Assembly (NCBI GenBank): GCA_966185765.1
Contig: CBIFVZ010000005.1
Coordinates: 1 to 64,000 of the forward strand
Reading direction: 5' to 3'
DNA length: 64,000 bases
Source: CBIFVZ01 sp966185765
GTDB taxonomy: Bacteria; Pseudomonadota; Gammaproteobacteria; Enterobacterales; Enterobacteriaceae
Shown here: positions 17,141-23,193 of the stretch, piece by piece
Layout: each line of letters opens with the position of its first letter
Numbering within the stretch: the first letter of the stretch is position 1
The notes under the pieces: generated by a model
Databases searched by the model: none
What the model saw: only the letters and a program-made list of their open reading frames with translations
What the model was told of the DNA's origin: nothing
Translations under genes and position numbers: made by a program

Positions 17141-18088
17141 TTAGTGATTAATATAAAAAAGAGAGTGGCTGTGCCAGAGCAGCCAGTCCTTCGGGTACTC
17201 AGTCAGTGACTGCTCAATAATGCCCGGTAGGGCCGCCGCGACCTTGCGCGCGCCTATGGGCTCATGAATATGGATTTTTAATCCGTTCTGGTAATACAGC
17301 TGATAAAACACGACCTGCGCAGACACCGCGCGCGACAGGCGCACCACGCCACTGTGCAGTTGTGCCGGGCGATTAAATATCCGGCATGAAATTTGGGACG
17401 AATGGCCTTCTTCGGTCTGGACTGTGTAGTCAGGCGTAATATCCGGGAAAATAATTAAATTTTGCTGCCCCTGCGCCACCTCCATAATCAGCGACATCAA
17501 CCTGGAGGCGAGCTGTTTGTTATCCTGGTGAATGGAACAATACGACAACGCAATATTGCCCATTTCACGGGCCTGCTGGTTATAAACCTCCGCACTGGAC
17601 GACACCACCACCGTCGCCTTCCCCGGCGTCACACCGGCCGCCACAATGCCAGACAAAATGTCAGACACGGCATGCAAAGGGGCCAGCACCACTGGAATAT
17701 TCTGCTGATGAAGCGGTGCCACCACCTTATCAAGCGCCGCCGAACACGCTGCAAGTTGACGCAGCATGCGCGGGTTCCGCCCCCAGGTGGCGGCCATTTC
17801 CAGAATATTGCGCTGCGTGGCAATCCACGCAGCATCAATATGCCCACGTTGTCCGGTCAGGCTGCGGTAATTTTCTGTTGCTACGGCATTCTGGCGGCGA
17901 TAGTTTCGCCCCAACAGCCCGAGCGCACAGAGACCGCGGGCGAGCCAAAGCAGCGTCGGCAAATGCGCATAACGAACAATTTTGCTAAAAACAGACAATG
18001 CACCGCGCTGGATAGCGCCGTGCATTTTCAGGACCGGCGCCAGGCTGTTTTTAGCACTGAAAACGCACCAGATTATGACCAACCGCAT
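17141..18088 (-). CDS. LpxL/HtrB-like acyltransferase family protein
   Basis: Divergent member of the lysophospholipid/lipid A acyltransferase superfamily. These enzymes move acyl groups from acyl-ACP at the inner membrane. Supporting traits are VVLAPLHAVSD (residues about 133-143, a His-x3-Asp version of the usual HX4D/E), IIFPDITPDYT (compare the PDQ loop), GVVRLSRAVSAQVVFYQL (the typical strand block after it) and a C-terminal YPKDWLLWHSHS. 315 residues from ATG 18088. A GTG three bases upstream is also possible. The start overlaps the stop of the DsbA-like gene. With an ACP, ketosynthase, dehydratase and ketoreductase in the same operon, a role in acylating the peptide or a carrier lipid is plausible but unproven. 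Confidence 0.65.
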   Translation of the reverse strand: MRLVIIWCVFSAKNSLAPVLKMHGAIQRGALSVFSKIVRYAHLPTLLWLARGLCALGLLGRNYRRQNAVATENYRSLTGQRGHIDAAWIATQRNILEMAATWGRNPRMLRQLAACSAALDKVVAPLHQQNIPVVLAPLHAVSDILSGIVAAGVTPGKATVVVSSSAEVYNQQAREMGNIALSYCSIHQDNKQLASRLMSLIMEVAQGQQNLIIFPDITPDYTVQTEEGHSSQISCRIFNRPAQLHSGVVRLSRAVSAQVVFYQLYYQNGLKIHIHEPIGARKVAAALPGIIEQSLTEYPKDWLLWHSHSLFYINH

Positions 18089-18771
18089 CACGGATTTTGC
18101 TCATCCTTCTGCATGAGTTTCGTCAACTTCTCGGCGAATTCCGCGAACGTTCCTTCCTGTGTCAGAAGGTAGCGCTTGTTGACAATAAACGACGGCGTTG
18201 CATTGATTTTGTAATACTCGGTGATAGCTGACATGGTGTTCAGGCGATTCTTAGCCCCCGCGCTTTGGCGAGCAGCCATATATTTCTCAACGCTGATGCC
18301 ATTTTTTACCAGCCACTCTTCCAGCACGGCGTCATCAGCCAGATTAAGACCACGGGTAATAACGCTGTTATAAATTGCATCACGCCATTGTTTCTCAATA
18401 CCCATTTCTTCAAGGGTAGCGAAAACGGAGGCATAAGAAGCCAGGAAGCTGCCTTCTTTAGACAAGTGAATGACTGAAAATTGGGTGCCTTCAGGTAAGT
18501 TTTTTACCATTTTGGCCACGTTTTCTTCATTAGCAGCACAGTAATGACAGCCATAAGACATGACTTCAATAATGCTATTTCCTTTAAAAGGAATTGGGCT
18601 GTTCTTTGCCTGCTCAGCGGTAAGCTCAATAAACGTGGCTTCACGCTCACCGGCAGAAGAAAAGCTCTTAAAGATAAAGATGTGGTAGAAAAGCACCGTC
18701 ATCAGTGCGGAGATAACAATAAGAAACAGCGAGTAGCCGACAACTGCGGCACGACTATATTGATTTTTCAT
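18088..18771 (-). CDS. Membrane-anchored DsbA/thioredoxin-fold protein
   Basis: Periplasmic thiol oxidoreductase tethered by one N-terminal membrane helix (residues about 10-34). The active site is Cys75-His-Tyr-Cys78 in YGCHYC, and His after the first Cys is the DsbA hallmark. The cis-Pro loop is NATPSFIVN, and an alpha-helical insertion lies between them. 227 residues. ATG 18771 is used. The upstream in-frame ATG at 18801 lies inside a terminator hairpin. Its place between two four-Cys peptides and their exporter suggests a dedicated catalyst forming two disulfides in the exported peptides. Confidence 0.85.
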   Translation of the reverse strand: MKNQYSRAAVVGYSLFLIVISALMTVLFYHIFIFKSFSSAGEREATFIELTAEQAKNSPIPFKGNSIIEVMSYGCHYCAANEENVAKMVKNLPEGTQFSVIHLSKEGSFLASYASVFATLEEMGIEKQWRDAIYNSVITRGLNLADDAVLEEWLVKNGISVEKYMAARQSAGAKNRLNTMSAITEYYKINATPSFIVNKRYLLTQEGTFAEFAEKLTKLMQKDEQNP

Positions 18772-18790
18772 AACGTCCCTGGATGACAGC

Positions 18791-18822
18791 AAAAAATACA
18801 TGGGGAAAGCTCCCCATGTATT
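18791..18822 (-). terminator. Strong intrinsic terminator between the peptide genes and the rest of the operon
   Basis: On the minus strand a perfect 12-bp stem (18811-18822 with 18795-18806; core TACATGGGGA / TCCCCATGTA) has a GCTT loop and runs straight into T residues (18791-18796). It sits 20 bp past the second peptide stop and 19 bp before the DsbA-like start. Partial read-through would give much peptide mRNA and little mRNA for the processing and export genes, as in many bacteriocin operons. Confidence 0.9.
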
Positions 18823-18838
18823 ATTTAGTTAGCAATAA

Positions 18839-19030
18839 TTATGCTGCACAGTTGTAGTAAGCCGCTTCTTTCCAAGTCTGGCTCAGGTTACCTTTTTTGT
18901 CAGCACAGGTAGTCACCAGCTGGCAAGAGTCGTTAGTACCAATCACCAGCTGCATGTAGCTTTCTTCACACTGGCCAGCTGCGATACCACCAACAATTGC
19001 TGCTGCTTCAAAAGTATTGATCTTTTTCAT
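18839..19030 (-). CDS. Cys-rich double-glycine leader peptide 2 (microcin-like precursor)
   Basis: 63-residue precursor. The leader NTFEAAAIVGG (residues 5-15) ends in Gly14-Gly15, the cut site expected for a C39 peptidase. The predicted mature part is 48 residues with four Cys (21, 36, 42, 61) and the conserved block SCQLVTTCADKKGNLSQ. The Cys positions line up with peptide 1 encoded just upstream, so the two are paralogues. GAAGA precedes the ATG. I believe short enterobacterial peptides of this kind carry a Pfam DUF number (DUF4762, from memory, not checked). A toxin, signal or effector role is not shown by the sequence. Confidence 0.82.
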   Translation of the reverse strand: MKKINTFEAAAIVGGIAAGQCEESYMQLVIGTNDSCQLVTTCADKKGNLSQTWKEAAYYNCAA

Positions 19031-19093
19031 TCTTCTTTAATCCATTAAACTATAAAATTGTTGAAATTATCTTACTAAATTAATCAAATTAAC

Positions 19094-19291
19094 TTAGTTA
19101 ATGCCGCTGCAAACGCTGTTATCTACATCAGCAAAAGACTGCGTCAGGTTGCCTTTTTTGTCGGTGCAGCTAGCAACCAGACGGCAAGACTCGCGTCCGC
19201 TACCGATAATGATGGATTCGTAGGTGTACACGCAGTCCTGAGCGGTACCACCAACAACGTTTGCTGCTTCAAAAGTATTGATCTTGTTCAT
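19094..19291 (-). CDS. Cys-rich double-glycine leader peptide 1 (microcin-like precursor)
   Basis: 65-residue precursor, first gene of the 12-kb operon. The leader NTFEAANVVGG ends at Gly15. The predicted mature peptide is 50 residues with Cys20, Cys36, Cys42 and Cys61 and the shared block SCRLVASCTDKKGNLTQ. It differs from peptide 2 mainly between the leader and the second Cys and at the C-terminus. AAGGAA lies 11 bases before the ATG. A two-peptide bacteriocin, a toxin plus immunity partner or two variants of one signal are all possible. No separate immunity gene was recognised, though the membrane proteins of the operon could serve. Confidence 0.82.
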   Translation of the reverse strand: MNKINTFEAANVVGGTAQDCVYTYESIIIGSGRESCRLVASCTDKKGNLTQSFADVDNSVCSGIN

Positions 19292-19341
19292 GGTTTATCC
19301 ATTTCCTTAGCTTAGTTACAATTCACAATGTTTCCATTGCC

Positions 19342-19363
19342 TTGCTGGCGCAATTGCCAGCAA
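19342..19363 (-). promoter_or_regulatory. Inverted repeat between the LuxR-type gene and the peptide operon
   Basis: TTGCTGGC (19342-19349) and GCCAGCAA (19356-19363) form a perfect 8-bp stem with a 6-base loop. It lies just after the regulator stop and about 50 bp before peptide 1. There is no T-run. It could be a weak terminator of the upstream genes or an operator for the peptide operon. Confidence 0.5.
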
Positions 19364-19371
19364 ACTTAAAT

Positions 19372-20049
19372 TCATCCCGCCAGCTGTGGCGTAGCCACAA
19401 TACAGCGAAAGGCATTAAATAAATCGATATTGTTTCTGACGTTAAGCTTTCGCATTAGACGTCTTTTGTGGTAACTCAATTTACGAATATCCACATCCAC
19501 TTCGTTGGAGATCTGAGAAAGCGATTTGCCTTTAAATATCTCTTCCATCAACCACCATTCATTGCTGGAAATACTGCACTCCGCATTGTCAGACAGCCAT
19601 TTCATCCGCGTGTAATTAACCAGAGAGTGGCTAAAGCAGCGTGACTTCGGTTCCACTTCACGTAAATCCCGAAAAAATGAAACGAAGTGGTAGAGCGATT
19701 CGTTTTTCAGTAACCAGTTTGCCTCAGGCAGCAAAGAATACAAGGCAAAAAAGAGCGGAATATTATTTTCACTCAGCAGCATAACCAATTTTTTATCCTG
19801 CTTTTGATAACATTCCTTCACAATACTCAGAGCGCTGAAGCGATCGTGCGGGAAACTTTCCAGGTCACACAATACCCAGCGCTCATCGCTGCCGTTGCTT
19901 TTTGTATTGAGTTCATCAATCAGTTCAGAAAAGTGGTCAGAGCTGGCATATGAAATATCACCCGATTTTCCAAATTGCTCCAGAATAACCGCCTTTATCC
20001 CCTCGGAAAAAAACATGTTTTGATCGTATAGGAAACATTGATATTTCAT
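19372..20049 (-). CDS. LuxR/FixJ-type transcription regulator
   Basis: 225 residues. The C-terminal part (about 158-215) is a LuxR-type helix-turn-helix: EWWLMEEIFKGKSLSQIS, then a recognition helix in RKLSYHKRRLMRKLNV. The N-terminal part has a receiver-like pattern (WVLCDLESFPHDRFSAL) but lacks a clear acidic pocket and phosphorylation Asp, so it is probably not a classical response regulator. AGGGA lies seven bases before the ATG. The gene starts 24 bp after the last pilin gene and ends 80 bp before peptide 1, so it may control the fimbriae, the peptide operon or both. Confidence 0.8.
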   Translation of the reverse strand: MKYQCFLYDQNMFFSEGIKAVILEQFGKSGDISYASSDHFSELIDELNTKSNGSDERWVLCDLESFPHDRFSALSIVKECYQKQDKKLVMLLSENNIPLFFALYSLLPEANWLLKNESLYHFVSFFRDLREVEPKSRCFSHSLVNYTRMKWLSDNAECSISSNEWWLMEEIFKGKSLSQISNEVDVDIRKLSYHKRRLMRKLNVRNNIDLFNAFRCIVATPQLAG

Positions 20050-20073
20050 CGCACCATCCCTGTCGATATTCTG

Positions 20074-20646
20074 TTACTGGTAGGTCAACTCAAAGTTTGC
20101 CGTTGCGGTGAAGTTACCGGTCGTTATCGTTCTTTGCTGTAATGCACTTGGCGTGCCGCGAACGTAAGCTTTATAGTTTAGATCCGCAGTCAGCCCATTA
20201 ATAACCTGAGACTTGCTCGCCTGGCCCAACGGAATCAGCGCGCCATCATCGGCTTCGATAATACCGATAGCAATACCCGATGCGCTCTCCCCTGCATCCG
20301 AGCCGGCCGCTTTGATTGCCAAAAATTGTGTCAATTCAGGGTCTGAATCACCGGTGAAAGTCACGGTCACACCCTGAGAAACCGCAGGAGAGCAATCAAC
20401 CAACTTAATCGTAAAATCTTTTGCATTTGCTTTCGTGCCGTTATCAGCACCAGTGTAAAGGTCACGTAAACCAATCTGGTCAAACGACACAGTCAGGTGT
20501 TCGCTATTGGTCTCAATAAGGCATGGCAGGCCCACAACCGTTCCCGTAAACGTAATATCACCAGCCTGGATTTCCCCTGCTGCCCATACCGGCGCAGAGA
20601 GTGGAACAGCTGCTGCGAAAACTAAACTCATCATCCTTAAACGCAT
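20074..20646 (-). CDS. Type 1-family fimbrial minor subunit
   Basis: 190-residue pilin with a Sec signal peptide (cleavage near VWAAGE). The N-terminal donor-strand region is followed by a pilin fold with the usual disulfide pair (LPCLIE and KLVDCSP), ending in a beta-zipper motif NFTATANFELTYQ. It is exported by the chaperone-usher pair encoded upstream. AAGGAGG precedes the ATG closely. It follows the adhesin gene, so it may be a tip-adaptor or terminator subunit. Confidence 0.88.
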   Translation of the reverse strand: MRLRMMSLVFAAAVPLSAPVWAAGEIQAGDITFTGTVVGLPCLIETNSEHLTVSFDQIGLRDLYTGADNGTKANAKDFTIKLVDCSPAVSQGVTVTFTGDSDPELTQFLAIKAAGSDAGESASGIAIGIIEADDGALIPLGQASKSQVINGLTADLNYKAYVRGTPSALQQRTITTGNFTATANFELTYQ

Positions 20647-20669
20647 ATTCCCTCCTTAGGGAAACAGTA

Positions 20670-21773
20670 TCACTCAAACACAGTCACAATGGTGGCAGAG
20701 GCCTCAAAGTCCCCTTCCGGAATCATGGCTCCTGACTTACCTACGGGTTGCGCAGATAAGCTCCAGACCCCTTCGAAAGGCCCGGGGCCTCCCGTAGTCG
20801 TATTTAAATCGATAAAATCATAAAGCGAATTTGGTACAACCGGCTGATTGGTTGTACGGTCCGTTAACGAAATGCCTAAATCACTGCGATCAACCGGACC
20901 TGTCGTACTTAAATAATTGCTGTTAAAGCTAGCCGGGCTTCCCTGCAATATCCCAATCCTGACTTTCGCATTGGGCGTCGCAAAACTCCCACCGGTACAC
21001 TTCACTTTGATATCAACAGGTTGAGCTGGAACATTGTTCTCAATCGCAGCGGCGGAGTTCGGAATTTGACCGAAATCCACCATAACCGGCGCGCCGTCAT
21101 TGACAACACACTTATCGGGTACCGTGATAATCGCCTGGTCTATAATCACCCTTGCCAGCGGCGTTGGACCCATGATGCCATCGCCCGCCTCAAGCCGACC
21201 AAACACTTCAGCTACTTCTTTACTTGTGATGGTAATACCGTTGATAAGCGGCTTTTTCAGCCTGAACGTTACGGTTCCTTCGGAACCAGAACCAAAAACG
21301 TTTGACAGTTCATAACCATCTTCTGTCGCACCCTCACTGGCTCGGCATATATTTCTGTTCATCTTGTTAGACGTTGCAGGGAAAGGAACCGGAAGAAAAC
21401 CATTGCCCTCACCCTCTATACGGATGGTTACTTTGGCATCCATATACTCATTCAAATTAATCCAACCATCCGCCCCTGCTCCGGCAGTTGATCTACCTTC
21501 GAACCAAATCGGCTGACCACTGCGGTTCACACTACAAAAGGCGATCGCATTATAAGTATCGTTAAGAGAGAAAGACGCTTCAGCCGTCCCCCCTACCGTA
21601 TTATCAGTAATAGTCTGACTATCCAGCTGCACGTTATAAACATGGGGATTACGACCTATCGGGATAACCTCACCATCAATAAATACCGCCCACGCGCCCG
21701 TAGGAAGCATCGCCAGCGCCAGTGCGCAAGCCATGTAGTTTTTGCGGCGCAAAACACCTGGCATCCTCATCAC
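20670..21773 (-). CDS. Fimbrial tip adhesin (two-domain, FimH-like position)
   Basis: 367 residues, twice the length of a pilin. A signal peptide is followed by an N-terminal domain of about 190 residues that is unlike pilins and should bind the receptor. The C-terminal pilin domain starts near PDKCVVNDGAPVMVDFGQIP and ends in FEASATIVTVFE. The start overlaps the preceding pilin gene by four bases (ATGA). The receptor cannot be told from the sequence. The last residues fit donor-strand complementation by the next subunit. Confidence 0.82.
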   Translation of the reverse strand: MMRMPGVLRRKNYMACALALAMLPTGAWAVFIDGEVIPIGRNPHVYNVQLDSQTITDNTVGGTAEASFSLNDTYNAIAFCSVNRSGQPIWFEGRSTAGAGADGWINLNEYMDAKVTIRIEGEGNGFLPVPFPATSNKMNRNICRASEGATEDGYELSNVFGSGSEGTVTFRLKKPLINGITITSKEVAEVFGRLEAGDGIMGPTPLARVIIDQAIITVPDKCVVNDGAPVMVDFGQIPNSAAAIENNVPAQPVDIKVKCTGGSFATPNAKVRIGILQGSPASFNSNYLSTTGPVDRSDLGISLTDRTTNQPVVPNSLYDFIDLNTTTGGPGPFEGVWSLSAQPVGKSGAMIPEGDFEASATIVTVFE

Positions 21774-22393
21774 AGATACTCCATCTTGATGCGCATCAGC
21801 CCGCTAAACTCACCCGCACTGACATTGTTGTCTGTTGATTCCAGCGCGGCCTGGAACGTCAGCACGCTGTCACCGGTTTTTACCAGCAGCGGTGCCTGCG
21901 TCTGGTTCAGTACATACGGCTTGCCGTCAACACTCATCAAACGCAGACCGGCACCAAATGAGGAACCCGTAGTGCGCAGAAGCGAACTATTGCCAGGGTC
22001 AGACTCACCAATAAAGGTCATCTGTACTGCCTGCTCGCTGGTGGTGTAAGTACGCCACTCCTGGCCCGTTTGTGACGCAGCGATGTTGTTGCGATAGGTT
22101 GCAGCCCCTTTCAGGCAGTCCCTCAGGTAAACCTTAAACGTCACCGGCTGGCTACGGTCACCCGCGTTATGGAAGCTGCGTGCGCTAATATCACCCAGGC
22201 TCACATCCTGAAAACGACTTTCAGAAGAGAGCACACACGGTGATGCGAATACGTTGCCGTGAAACCGCACAATGCCACTGTCTTCTTTAATATGGTCCGG
22301 ATCGCTGTGCAGCGGCGACGCTGAAATATCAGCCATTGCCTGGAATGAAAAACCGGCGGCCAGAATTGCGAATAACGGTAATTTGTTTTGCAT
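21770..22393 (-). CDS. Fimbrial minor subunit
   Basis: 207-residue pilin with a signal peptide (MQNKLPLFAILAAGFSFQA), the pilin disulfide Cys pair (ASPCVLSSES and YLRDCLKG) and a C-terminal GEFSGLMRIKMEYL zipper. GGAG lies about eight bases before the ATG. Its place between chaperone and adhesin suggests a tip fibrillum or adaptor subunit. Confidence 0.87.
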   Translation of the reverse strand: MQNKLPLFAILAAGFSFQAMADISASPLHSDPDHIKEDSGIVRFHGNVFASPCVLSSESRFQDVSLGDISARSFHNAGDRSQPVTFKVYLRDCLKGAATYRNNIAASQTGQEWRTYTTSEQAVQMTFIGESDPGNSSLLRTTGSSFGAGLRLMSVDGKPYVLNQTQAPLLVKTGDSVLTFQAALESTDNNVSAGEFSGLMRIKMEYL

Positions 22394-22411
22394 TGTCGGA
22401 CTCCTCGATTA

Positions 22412-23155
22412 TTAGCCCTGTTGCGCCGGCGGTAACGCCTTGCAGGTATTCCCTGAGCAGCGATAGGTCAGTTCCGGGTGACCGCCGTAGTCGTTCACGT
22501 ACATCATCTTAAACTCGCTCACCCCACTGTCTGAGACCTTAAAGTCCAGGCTGGATTTAGGCGGAACCATAATCCCCGGGAAGTCCGTTATCTTCTGCCC
22601 GGCACCTTTGCTGAGGCCAAGAATAGTGATGTAGTAAGGCGTTGGGTTTTGCGCCGTCATACTTGAGCCGCGCTTCTCAAACACCATCTGATCCTGCCAG
22701 ATTGCGCTACGTTTCTTTGGAATAACTGCCGCTGGGCGATAGAACAACTTGATACGGGTCTGCATCGCCAGTTGAAGTACGTTCGGCTTGTCTGATTTCG
22801 GCGGGATTTCACGCACGTTAAGATAGAACAGGCTCTCTCTGTCTGCTGGCAGCGCAGAAATACCGTCTGTTTTCGTTACACGGGCAATACCCTTCTGACC
22901 GCCGTTAATACGCTGCAATGGCGGCAGTACCACCAGTGGCGACGTAATTTTTTGGCCGTTAGCGTCTTCAATCCAGGACTGCGCCAGGAACGGCACCTCA
23001 GGCGACGTGTTGGTGAGATTGGCGCTGGAAGACATATCTTTTTCTGTGATAATCAGGCGAGTACGGTCCAGGGAAATGCCCGCCTGTGCGTAACCACAAA
23101 ACATGCTAAAAACGACTGCGGCAACTGCGCAACGGTTAAACTTTTTCATACTCAT
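22412..23155 (-). CDS. Periplasmic pilus chaperone, PapD-like
   Basis: Boomerang-shaped chaperone with two Ig-like domains that holds pilins by donor-strand complementation. A signal peptide (cleavage near YAQAGIS) is followed by domain 1 with ISLDRTRLIITEKD and the FYLNVREIPPKSD strand typical of the family. The short F1-G1 loop places it in the FGS class, and a Cys pair sits near the C-terminus (YRCSGNTCK). ATG 23155 was chosen because AGGAG lies eight bases upstream. ATG 23149 is also possible. A longer frame to 23203 overlaps the usher and lacks a signal-peptide start. Confidence 0.92.
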   Translation of the reverse strand: MSMKKFNRCAVAAVVFSMFCGYAQAGISLDRTRLIITEKDMSSSANLTNTSPEVPFLAQSWIEDANGQKITSPLVVLPPLQRINGGQKGIARVTKTDGISALPADRESLFYLNVREIPPKSDKPNVLQLAMQTRIKLFYRPAAVIPKKRSAIWQDQMVFEKRGSSMTAQNPTPYYITILGLSKGAGQKITDFPGIMVPPKSSLDFKVSDSGVSEFKMMYVNDYGGHPELTYRCSGNTCKALPPAQQG

Positions 23156-23193
23156 TCCTCTTACTCCTGAGATATATCGCTGTTCATCCGTGA

